64,000 nucleotides of DNA from UBA5018 sp947463165 (GTDB lineage Bacteria; Cyanobacteriota; Cyanobacteriia; PCC-6307; Cyanobiaceae): NCBI GenBank assembly GCA_943371245.1, contig CALRTY020000018.1, positions 10,900 through 74,899 of the forward strand, in the 5' to 3' direction. Numbering within the stretch: the first letter of the stretch is position 1; each line of letters starts with the position of its first letter. The translations under genes were made by a program, and so were the position numbers. Shown here in pieces: positions 52,995-60,542 of this stretch. A model generated the notes under the pieces. It was not told the origin of the DNA and did not search any database. It saw nothing but the letters and a program-made list of their open reading frames with translations.

Positions 52995-53807
52995 TTGGCT
53001 AGAGGATCGATCAGCCCTCTAGTCCCTCATCGGATGTGGACTTGTGCCTTGGAACTCCTGGCAAGGTAGGCTCTTTGTGAATTTGGTTCCTCATCGCAAA
53101 GCAGGCTGTTCATCACCTTGGATTTGTCGGACACAATTCATTCTGATATGAACTTGACCCCCCGCCAAGTATGGGGCTTTATTTTCCGAATATCTGCGGT
53201 ATATCTGCTGTTCTGATTGAATTGGTGTGGTTGTCTTTCGAATCCTGTCGCAATTGTCGGCGGTGCTCCTTGTTGATTTTCTCGTATAAAATATGCCTGC
53301 TCGGTGATTGACATCTCTAATTTAATGGATGATTACCAGTGCAGTAGTGGTCGGAGCCAGGCGGTCTGGGGCTGGCTGGCGGCGCTTGTGCTAACCGATT
53401 AGGGCGCGAGCCGTCTTCGGAGCCTAGATTCCTGTCTCCAGTAAAGACAGGGCTAAGCAGACCTTCAACAGCAGGAGTAACCCATTGGGCATTCACCATT
53501 GAGGATTGACTGCAGTGATCACAGCACAGCCAAATTTCGTTACTTGCTAGAAACCGCAACCCTGGATTTGGGAGTGAAGCAATTTTGCTAATCGCTGCCT
53601 ATGAAAAGCTGTTTGCCACATCACTTCAAGTTTGCTCCACCTAATTTCCCCCGTAAAGTACGGTCTCAATTACCATGTTAATTCAGCGCAAATCCCACTT
53701 GGATGCCCAGGCCAAGCCGTTGAGGAGATTTTCAAGCCCCTTGTCGACAAGGCTAAGAACCGTGCCACCCAGGTTTTTCACCAACAGCTAACGGGTCAGC
53801 AATAGCC
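52995..53807. other. Gene-free stretch in accessory region
   Basis: No convincing gene is seen here. The composition is AT-richer than the core. A short open piece near 53690-53800 encodes GQAVEEIFKPLVDKAKNRAT and then a stop; it reads like the C-terminal end of a lost gene but lacks a start. A minus-strand frame at 53317-53559 has no supporting features. Confidence 0.5.
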
Positions 53808-53984
53808 ATGAATAACACCATCGCCCTCCCTTTGGCTCTGCTCGGCGCCTTGCTTGGCTCCCCTGCCTTGGCTCAGGTGTCAACTAGGTCTGCCCAACTA
53901 TTACAGCAGACTGAATATCCAAGGCTTTCCCAATCCGCAGTTTTACAATTCCAGCCCGGTCGTGATTTGGTCTTTGAGCCCTGA
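53808..53984 (+). CDS. Possible small secreted peptide
   Basis: This 58-residue frame from ATG has a textbook signal peptide (MNNTIALPLALLGALLGSPA, cleavage after LAQ or ALA) and a short polar mature part containing QQTEYPRLSQSAVLQFQPGR. There is no recognised family and no strong ribosome binding site. The stop codon lies within the TGAA target duplication of a MITE immediately downstream, and the stop would also exist without the insertion. Confidence 0.4.
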   Translation: MNNTIALPLALLGALLGSPALAQVSTRSAQLLQQTEYPRLSQSAVLQFQPGRDLVFEP

Positions 53985-53985
53985 A

Positions 53986-54095
53986 GGGCACCTTAAAAAA
54001 TCCCAAATCTAGCTGATCTCATGATGCAAGAAGCGTTGCAGAGACTTGCTTTACCTTGGCTCTAGGGAGGTGAGTGGGAAATTCTCGAGGTGCCC
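53986..54095 (+). mobile_element. MITE family 1, copy b
   Basis: This 110-bp element has ends GGGCACCTTA and TCGAGGTGCCC, flanked by TGAA on both sides, a 4-bp target duplication. The interior matches the copies at 341 and 56889 (AAATCCCAAATCT, TGATCTCATGATGCAAGAAG and GCGTTGCAGA). It lies directly behind a small secreted-peptide frame. Confidence 0.75.
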
Positions 54096-54245
54096 TGAAT
54101 ATAATCAGCAATAAACCTGAGGGTTCGGCCCTATCAGCGCCAGAACTGGGGAGCTCACTGCGCTCACTATAATGCCTGCCAGCGAAAGGTATATTGTGTT
54201 CGGGATAATTGACGTAGATCTATCTATGCACCTCTCTATCGCAGC

Positions 54246-54386
<141 letters not shown>

Positions 54387-54732
54387 CTCGCCTCCTTGAG
54401 TTGCTGGGGCCGCATTACCTGGTTCACCCAAGCAGTCTTTCCCAATCATTGATGCCCCAGGAGGTAGTGTCCTCATCTGCTGAAAGCTTGTAGATCTTGC
54501 CAAGCCATGAGCCCCCATGGCTGCCGCATTTTCACCAGCTGCTCGGCCGTGCGGGAGCCTGCGCCAGCTATGCCCATGCTCTCTGATGGTATAAAAAAAG
54601 AAATTAATCATAACTGCTTTTACTCGCTTTTCTCGCGATGTCCCTGTCTCATGGCTGCGCTGTGGGCACTGAAGCCAATTTGGAGCAGCCGAACCTCAGC
54701 TGCCAGCAAAAGCATTGCATCGCAACTGATTT

Positions 54733-54780
54733 TAGCCAAGCATCGACCTCTTGCCAAGGCAAGCGGTCGATGCTTGGCTA
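54733..54780. repeat. 48-bp near-perfect palindrome
   Basis: The outer arms TAGCCAAGCATCGACC and GGTCGATGCTTGGCTA are perfect 16-bp complements. The inner part CTTGCCAAGGCAAG is itself palindromic, so the whole forms a 23-bp stem with one mismatch and a 2-nt loop. No T-run follows. This exceeds a usual terminator hairpin and may be a REP-like element or a cruciform. The surrounding 54390-55060 contains no convincing gene. Confidence 0.8.
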
Positions 54781-55062
54781 CCCTAGATTTTGGTAGGTGC
54801 AAACCTCACCTGGCCATATCTCCTACCGCTTTTCGTTGTGCGGCTGGCGACGGGCTGATCGCCTATCGGGCCGAACTGCCCAGCAATCCCCGCCAATGAT
54901 GTCGCTTTCGGCGCTGCTGTGACCTCCGTTCATCGCTGAAGTGTTCCCCATTACGCTGGGGATCCTGTAATGAGCTAAGGTGGAATATGAAGACTACGCC
55001 GCCGTTGGCGGAGTTTACCCAAACTCTCTCTTTCATCTACTGCTGGAGGCGCAATCAATTCC

Positions 55063-55320
55063 ATGAACTTAAAAGAACTCGTTGACGTCGTTTCGAGTGA
55101 GACAGGCCTGCCAGCGGGACAAGTACGCAAGATTTGCCTGGCTGTCCTTGAAAAGTTTTCAAGCTTGATTGATAGCCAAACCGATTTCGTTTCCCCCATT
55201 GTCAGCTTCAAGTCATTCACCTCCGAGGCAAAACCAGCCAGTGATGACAATCCAGCTAAGCCTGAGCGTAAGTTTGCGCGCATGACAGTTCGCTCCACTA
55301 AAGAAGAGCCAGCAGGTTAA
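55063..55320 (+). CDS. Small HU-like hypothetical protein
   Basis: This 85-residue protein has the layout of the N-terminal half of HU/IHF nucleoid proteins in its first 53 residues (MNLKELVDVVSSETGLPAGQ, VRKICLAVLEKF, then a strand ending FVSPIVSFKSF). The DNA-binding arm with its Pro and Arg-rich signature is not present; a polar, Lys/Pro-rich tail replaces it. GGAGGCG lies 13 bp upstream of the ATG. It stands alone in the accessory region. The HU relationship is by eye and uncertain. Confidence 0.55.
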   Translation: MNLKELVDVVSSETGLPAGQVRKICLAVLEKFSSLIDSQTDFVSPIVSFKSFTSEAKPASDDNPAKPERKFARMTVRSTKEEPAG

Positions 55321-56029
55321 TCAATTTTCGCACAGATTCAATGAGCGCGGGGGGCTTAGGCTCTCTTGTTTTTGTATGTTTTAAATCCTCATTCAGCTGA
55401 GTAAGGCTATGTTTGCCCTGTTTTTCTGGCTATGTAAAGCTATTCCAGAAGATAACCTCTTCGGATGCCATCGAGATGAGTGAGGCCAGCCAGTCGAAGT
55501 CACCACAATCTTTAATTTGCGATCAGCCGCCTGAGACTATTCAGCCCACTCAGCCAGCTACGCTGCCATCTTCTAGCGATAAGTAGCCTATTGACGACCT
55601 CCCATGTGTGATGGATATGCCCAAATATGAAGTAGCGATGGTCGTAAATCTTGCCTGCGTTAGCTTGCTCGACTTATACATATGTAGAACGGTTTAATTT
55701 CACTAATGCTTGCATTCGCTATGCTTGCCGCTCCGGCAGGCTCGTTAGTGGCGGGAAAGCTGCAAGGTCTGAGCTGTAATTTGCATGTGTAATTGTTAAT
55801 CCTTCGAGACCATATATATTGGTTTAAAACCGCGTAGATGGGCGACAGTTGATCCGACTCAGATGCAGGGCGCTACAAAAATTTCCCATGCCGCTCACCA
55901 GGGTAAGGTGCGATGTACTCGCATCAAAGCTTCTCGCGGCGTCAGACCGATGAGCCATGGTGTTCTTCCAGTGCCCTGCAATAATTATAAATTTTTATTC
56001 GCTTCTCTTTTATGTGGCGGTAATATTGG
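55321..56029. other. Gene-free stretch before mobile-element remnants
   Basis: No credible gene is seen. Only short frames occur, such as a 28-codon piece near 55707 (MLAFAMLAAPAGSLVAGKLQ) with no context. The frame at 55863-56048 runs into the group II intron fragment and is not a protein gene. Confidence 0.5.
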
Positions 56030-56100
56030 GATCATAGGAGCCGTATGAGGCGAGAGTGTCACGTACGGATCTGTGAGAGCCTCGGGGGGAAGTTCAGTGG
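56030..56100 (+). mobile_element. Group II intron fragment
   Basis: GAGCCGTATGAGGCGAGAGT, then GTCACGTACGGATCTG and a purine-rich GAGAGCCTCGGGGGGAAG, is the highly conserved hairpin block found just upstream of the intron-encoded protein in bacterial group II introns (CCGTA paired with TACGG). The reverse transcriptase gene and the catalytic domains V and VI are absent, so this is a dead remnant joined to an IS5 fragment. Confidence 0.65.
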
Positions 56101-56119
56101 TTCACCAGGCGAGACGGTC

Positions 56120-56740
56120 AATGTTTATCTCAAGGGCTGCGACATGGAGATGAGACAGGTTACCATAATTGATGATACCTTGATCGTTGCCTACAGCTCA
56201 ACCAAGAACAAGGTCGGGGAGCGGGATCCCGAGATGCAGCAGACCAAGAAGGGCAATCAGTGGCCCTTTGGGATGAAGGTCTACATTGGCGTGGACAAGG
56301 ACACAGGCCTGATCCACTCGGTGGAAACCAGCGCAGCCAATGTGCACCACTTCATCCCAGCAGCGGAGTTACTGCACGGAGAGGCGGAGGTGGCTTACGG
56401 CGACGGTTGCTACCAGGGAATTGATGAGCGTGCTGAGATGGAAGACAAGAAGACGATCTTTCGCACTGCCATGCGCTCGGGCAAGCGCCTAGCCCTACCT
56501 GATAAGCCTGAGGGGCGGCTGGAGAATCTGGTGGAGTCTGCCAAGGCCCATATCTGGAACTTAGCGAGGCCGAAGGCCGAATTTGGCGGAGCCACTAGGT
56601 GGAGCACCCCTTCCGAGTAATTAAACAGCAGTTCGGCTTTCAGAAGACCAGGTTGAGGGGAATGGCAAAAAACAGCTGCAAAGTGAAGCTGCGGCAAAGC
56701 TTAATAAATTCGCGGCATCTCTGGACCGCAATCTATCGTA
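56120..56740 (+). pseudogene. IS5-family transposase remnant
   Basis: The frame encodes the middle and C-terminal part of an IS5-type DDE transposase: STKNKVGERDPEMQQTKKGN, QWPFGMKVYIGVDKDTGLIH, HFIPAAELLHGEAEVAYGDG and CYQGIDE. The reading then shifts frame near 56595 into VEHPFRVIKQQFGFQKTRLR and GMAKNSCKVKL. The N-terminal domain is missing, and its place is taken by a group II intron fragment. The frameshift and missing half make it non-functional. Confidence 0.85.
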
Positions 56741-56888
56741 ATTGCACCTGTTTGGGTCATTGTATTTAACTTGTTCTCGGTTTCCGCCTATTTTATTTGT
56801 TGATATAGGATAAATATTTACTGTTTTATGTGTTTATTCCAGCCAGTGCTGTCCCAAGGTTTCCGCTCAGTCTGAGCGAATAGCATAT

Positions 56889-56999
56889 AAGCACCTCGTG
56901 AAATCTCATATCTCACCGATCTCGTGATGCAATAAGCGTTGCAGAAATTGGCTTTGCTTTGGCTCGCGGGAGCCGAAAGGGCATTTTTTTGAGGTGTCC
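56889..56999 (+). mobile_element. MITE family 1, copy c
   Basis: This copy of about 111 bp begins AAGCACCTCG and ends TTTGAGGTGTCC. The interior is shared with copies a and b (CTCGTGATGCAATAAGCG, GGCTTTGCTTTGGCTC, GAGCCGAAAGGGC). The flanks ATAT and TTAT are not identical. It follows the IS5 transposase remnant by about 150 bp, consistent with the family being derived from an IS5-type element. Confidence 0.7.
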
Positions 57000-57470
57000 T
57001 TATCTAGTAGAGATTCTGCTCATCCTCTGGATTCTTTGAACGGCCTTAGGGAACCATGGTAAATTCCTAATCTCGCGAAACGTATGGCAAATCAAGCCAA
57101 GTATTGTACACCTTAGCGTGCCGCTAACACATCATGGCGGAAAACCTATCTTCGAGACGGCCATAAATATAGCATGTCACTGGTTATAATTTGTTGATTG
57201 TGTCCCCAGCCTGAATATTGCTTTGTCGTTTCTTCCGTGCAGGCAGACCTTGAATGTCTAGCTGGGTATGTCGCCAGGAATTTTTTTTGTTTGTTTTGTG
57301 CTCTTTCTTGCCGTCGTCCTAGGGAGACGCTTGCGTCTAGATTTTTCTGCTGAGCGTTATGGCAGCGAAACTGCTGTACAATCGCAGAAAAGTCATTTAC
57401 CGCTGATCTGTTCACTTATAAATTTGCTGGGCTCAGGCCCGATTCTTTCAATCTCTTTTGGAGAGTGCAC

Positions 57471-57725
57471 ATGACTAAGTTCAATCTGCTGGCCGATTCT
57501 CAGTCTGAAATGCTTGTTGGTGGCACATGGGGCTATAAGGCCCCTTCCTGCAAGCCTCCTACTCCTAAGTGCTACGCACCTGTATCCCCCTCTACTACCT
57601 TGAGCAATAGCGTAGTAATTGGTCAAAGCAATAACGCTACTAATGTGGGAATCGGCATTGGTGGTTTTGGTAGCGCTTCTAGCTTCCAAGGCAATAGCGC
57701 TGATGTCACCAATATTTTTGCCTGA
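57471..57725 (+). CDS. Exported-peptide precursor 1 with double-glycine leader
   Basis: This 84-residue precursor starts at the ATG with GGAGAG 6 bp upstream. Residues 1-18 (MTKFNLLADSQSEMLVGG) form a leader of the kind cut by C39 peptidases: polar/acidic, hydrophobic positions before Gly-Gly. The predicted 66-residue cargo starts TWGYKAPSCKPPTPKCYAP (two Cys, Pro-rich). It continues in a Ser/Asn/Gly-rich region with VVIGQSNNATNVGIGIGG and FQGNSADVTNIFA. No membrane helix. The transporter genes downstream supply the predicted peptidase. It could be a bacteriocin, signal or surface polymer; no known family is recognised. Confidence 0.75.
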   Translation: MTKFNLLADSQSEMLVGGTWGYKAPSCKPPTPKCYAPVSPSTTLSNSVVIGQSNNATNVGIGIGGFGSASSFQGNSADVTNIFA

Positions 57726-57749
57726 GCCATAGCATAAGGCTCGTTTGGG

Positions 57750-57780
57750 TGCCCATGATATTTATTGCATGGGCATTTTT
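57750..57780 (+). terminator. Terminator/attenuator after precursor 1
   Basis: The 8-bp stem TGCCCATG/CATGGGCA with a 10-nt loop is followed by five T residues, 25 bp after the precursor 1 stop and 20 bp before precursor 2. Partial read-through would make precursor 1 far more abundant than the transporter. Confidence 0.8.
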
Positions 57781-57801
57781 CACATCCTTTGAGGTCTTCC
57801 C

Positions 57802-58005
57802 ATGATTGAGTTGTCGGATTTGCAGGCTGAAGCCATTTGCGGTGCTTCGTGGATTAATATCTCACCAAGTATTTCCATCTCTACATCACTATTTGGCTCA
57901 TTGCAGACCAATAATGGTGCCAATGTAGGTGTCGGAGTGCTTGGTGGAAAGGGGATTGCCGACCTTTCCCAGGGTAATGGACTTTCGTTCATTGGCTTTG
58001 CCTGA
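57802..58005 (+). CDS. Exported-peptide precursor 2 with Gly-Ala leader
   Basis: This 67-residue precursor has GAGG about 10 bp before the ATG. Residues 1-15 (MIELSDLQAEAICGA) match a short double-glycine-type leader with the L-S-D-L...E-x-I-C-G-A pattern. The cargo starts SWINISPSISISTSLFG and has SLQTNNGANVGVGVLGGKG and LSQGNGLSFIGFA. It shares Q-x-N-N-x-x-N-V and Q-G-N with precursor 1, and an aromatic-Ala end. The cargo has no Cys. Its position between the terminator hairpins supports a gene of the same set. Confidence 0.75.
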   Translation: MIELSDLQAEAICGASWINISPSISISTSLFGSLQTNNGANVGVGVLGGKGIADLSQGNGLSFIGFA

Positions 58006-58015
58006 TCGTTGACTG

Positions 58016-58055
58016 AGGCGCCGTGGCTGTTGGTTGCGGCGCCTTTCTCTTGTTT
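58016..58055 (+). terminator. Terminator/attenuator after precursor 2
   Basis: The 8-bp stem AGGCGCCG/CGGCGCCT with a 13-nt loop is followed by a T-rich tract (TTTCTCTTGTTT), 10 bp after the precursor 2 stop. Confidence 0.7.
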
Positions 58056-58066
58056 CATTTCTTGAA

Positions 58067-58312
58067 ATGTATTTACTTTCTGATTTTGAAGCTGCGCAAT
58101 GCAATGGAGCTTGTCGGCGCAATCATGGGCATCGAGCACTTTCGCGGAACCGCGACTGTTCTACCGGCGACTTGGTTCCTGGTGCCATGAGGTTCGCCAC
58201 GTCTATAGCCATTACCATAATCCAAATTAATAACTCATTTAATTTGGTTATTAATGGTGGATCAATTATCAGCAGCCAGGCTAATAGCTTAAATTCTGTC
58301 GCATTTGTTTGA
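58067..58312 (+). CDS. Exported-peptide precursor 3 with Gly-Ala leader
   Basis: The precursor has 81 residues from the ATG just beyond the terminator; the frame is open further upstream, but that part lies in the hairpin. Residues 1-15 (MYLLSDFEAAQCNGA) resemble the leader of precursor 2. The cargo begins CRRNHGHRALSRNRDC, with two Cys, and ends with ATSIAITIIQINNSFNLVIN and GGSIISSQANSLNSVAFV. The Q-x-N-N-x-x-N-L and Q-A-N motifs align with the other two. The ribosome binding site is weak. The transporter gene starts 10 bp after its stop. Confidence 0.6.
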   Translation: MYLLSDFEAAQCNGACRRNHGHRALSRNRDCSTGDLVPGAMRFATSIAITIIQINNSFNLVINGGSIISSQANSLNSVAFV

Positions 58313-58322
58313 CCTTGGTTCT

Positions 58323-60542
58323 ATGAATGCTTTGAAAATTGTGCAATGGCTGCGACAGCTGCCTGGCTTGGGAAGTCATTTCAACAATCTATCCTGTGTG
58401 CGTCAATATGACGAAGAAGATTGTGGTGCTGCTTGCCTGGCCACCGTCTGTAAAAGCCACGGTCAAAACATACCTTTGCCACTGGTTCGTCACAGTGTTG
58501 GCACTTCTGCCCAGGGTACAACGTTGTTAGGACTAAAAAGAGGGGCGGAAAGTCTTGGCTTTTATGCCAGGGCGGCGAAGGCAGAAGCTTCGTTACTTGA
58601 TGAACTTGATTCTCTGCCTCTACCAGTGATTTGCCATTGGCAAGGCTGCCACTGGGTGGTGCTGCATGGTCGCAAGGGTGATGAGTTATGCGTGGCCGAT
58701 CCGGCTAGGGGTTTGCGTCGTCTTTCCCGTGAAGCTTTTGTTAAGGGCTGGAGTAATGGCGTGCTGTTGTTGCTCGAACCTGATCCACAACGCTTCCCTG
58801 TTATTGATGCCCAGAGTGAAGGATGGCAGGCGGGAAAAGGATTGGGAGCATTCGCTCGTTATGTAATGCCCTTTCGGCATTTATTGCTACAAGCTTTAGC
58901 GCTAAATCTTGGCATCGGTATTCTGGCGCTGGGAATGCCTTTGGTTATGCAAATTCTCACCGACGATGTGTTGGTTCGTGGTGATGATGAGATGCTTCGC
59001 AGTCTGGTAATTGGCATATTGGTTTTATTTCTACTACGAGGTATGCTTGGATTGCTGCAGGGGGTTTTGGTGGGCCACTTTGGCCAGAAGTTGCAGCTGC
59101 AGATGGTGCTTCACTATGGTCAGCATTTGCTTCGGCTGCCACTCACATACTTTGAATGTCGCCGCAGCGGCGAAGTGGTAAGTCGCCTTGAAGATATCGC
59201 TAAGTTAAATCAATTGATTGCCAACCTAGTGCTTGGCTTGCCTGGGCAGTGCTGTATTGCCTTGATCTCAATCGTGTGGATGTGGCAATACAATAGTTAT
59301 CTTACCTTGGCTGCTTTGTTGGGATTTAGCTTGGTGATCGGTTGTCAGCTTGCCGTGCTGCCAGCTTTGCATCGACGTACTCAAGGGCTATTGGTCCAGT
59401 CTGCCGACAATCAAGGGTTTTTGGTTGAGCTGTTTCGTGGTCAGGCTCTTCTTAAGACTACCCAGGCTATCCCTCAAGCTTGGCAGGAGTTTCAAAGAAA
59501 TCAAGGGCGGTTGGCACGACTTGCCTGGAGTGTTGGCCTACTCGATCTCAAGGCAAGTACCGCTACGACTATCATAGGTAGTTTTACTACAATTATTTTG
59601 TTGTGGTATGGTAGTACTTTCGTTTTATCCCAACAGCTTAGCATCGGACAGTTGCTGGCATTTAATGGTATGGGTGCGAACGTGTTGGCCTTTTTGGCAG
59701 CCGTTGGTGGCTTAAGTCAGGAGTTGATTACTTCGCGGGTGGTCATGGCTAGGCTTGACGATGCATTGCAGCATCCGGCGGAAACTGCAGCCAGTAATGG
59801 CAAGCAGAAGGCGATAATCCCCGCGAATTCTGATGTACTTTGTGCGGACATTACTTTTCATCACTCTGGTCGATGTGCCCTTATTGAGCACTTGGATTTG
59901 AGGATTCCGGGTGGACTCACCACTGCCTTGATTGGTGAATCTGGATGCGGCAAAAGCACACTGAGCAAGCTGATAGCCGGCCTTTATCCTTTGCAGCAGG
60001 GTGCAATTCACTATGGGCCATTTAACGGTAGAGATTTGGAGCTTGACTGCCTTAGGAGACAGGTTGTGCTGCTACCTCAGGATGACACCTTTTTGAATCG
60101 TTCGATCTTTGATAATTTTGTGTTTGCTTATCCTCAGCTTGGCTTTGAGTCGGTAGTTAATTTATGCAGATTGACTTTGGCGGATGATTTTATCCGAGAT
60201 CTTCCCGATGGTTATGGCACGGTGCTTGGTGAATTTGGTGCCAATCTTTCCGGTGGCCAACGTCAACGACTTGCTCTCGCTCGGGCTTTGGCAAGTGATC
60301 CAGCTATATTATTGCTTGATGAATCAACTTCAGCTCTTGATCCTGTATTGGAAGCCAGGGTGATGGATCGGTTGTTGGCCCACCGCCGCGGTAAGACGAC
60401 CATACTTGTGAGCCATCGACCTTCCGTAATCTTGCGTGCCGATTGGATTGTATTTATGGAGCAAGGAGCTGTTCGGCAGCAGAGTCATCCTAAAGATCTA
60501 CGCGACCATGTTCAAGTTGCCCCTTATCTCAAATCTGCCTAA
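58323..60542 (+). CDS. Peptidase-containing ABC transporter (C39 peptidase, PCAT)
   Basis: This 739-residue PCAT cleaves double-glycine leaders and exports the cargo. The N-terminal C39 peptidase has VRQYDEEDCGAACLATV with oxyanion Gln28 and catalytic Cys34, His110 in GCHWVVLHG and Asp126 in VADPARG. Transmembrane helices span about 185-445. The ATPase domain has Walker A GESGCGKST, signature LSGGQRQRLALARAL, Walker B AILLLDESTSALD and VSHRPSV. The ATG is preferred to a TTG overlapping the precursor 3 stop. Its stop overlaps the adaptor start, so the two are coupled. All catalytic residues are present. Confidence 0.93.
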   Translation: MNALKIVQWLRQLPGLGSHFNNLSCVRQYDEEDCGAACLATVCKSHGQNIPLPLVRHSVGTSAQGTTLLGLKRGAESLGFYARAAKAEASLLDELDSLPLPVICHWQGCHWVVLHGRKGDELCVADPARGLRRLSREAFVKGWSNGVLLLLEPDPQRFPVIDAQSEGWQAGKGLGAFARYVMPFRHLLLQALALNLGIGILALGMPLVMQILTDDVLVRGDDEMLRSLVIGILVLFLLRGMLGLLQGVLVGHFGQKLQLQMVLHYGQHLLRLPLTYFECRRSGEVVSRLEDIAKLNQLIANLVLGLPGQCCIALISIVWMWQYNSYLTLAALLGFSLVIGCQLAVLPALHRRTQGLLVQSADNQGFLVELFRGQALLKTTQAIPQAWQEFQRNQGRLARLAWSVGLLDLKASTATTIIGSFTTIILLWYGSTFVLSQQLSIGQLLAFNGMGANVLAFLAAVGGLSQELITSRVVMARLDDALQHPAETAASNGKQKAIIPANSDVLCADITFHHSGRCALIEHLDLRIPGGLTTALIGESGCGKSTLSKLIAGLYPLQQGAIHYGPFNGRDLELDCLRRQVVLLPQDDTFLNRSIFDNFVFAYPQLGFESVVNLCRLTLADDFIRDLPDGYGTVLGEFGANLSGGQRQRLALARALASDPAILLLDESTSALDPVLEARVMDRLLAHRRGKTTILVSHRPSVILRADWIVFMEQGAVRQQSHPKDLRDHVQVAPYLKSA

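Noticed and set aside
53317..53559. 80-residue minus-strand frame
   Set aside because: No ribosome binding site, domain or hydrophobic pattern; random composition.
55863..56048. 61-residue frame upstream of the IS5 remnant
   Set aside because: It runs into the group II intron hairpin block and is intron RNA rather than protein coding.
57268..57474. 68-residue frame overlapping the precursor 1 start
   Set aside because: It occupies the likely promoter and leader region, lacks a ribosome binding site and has no relation to the precursors.
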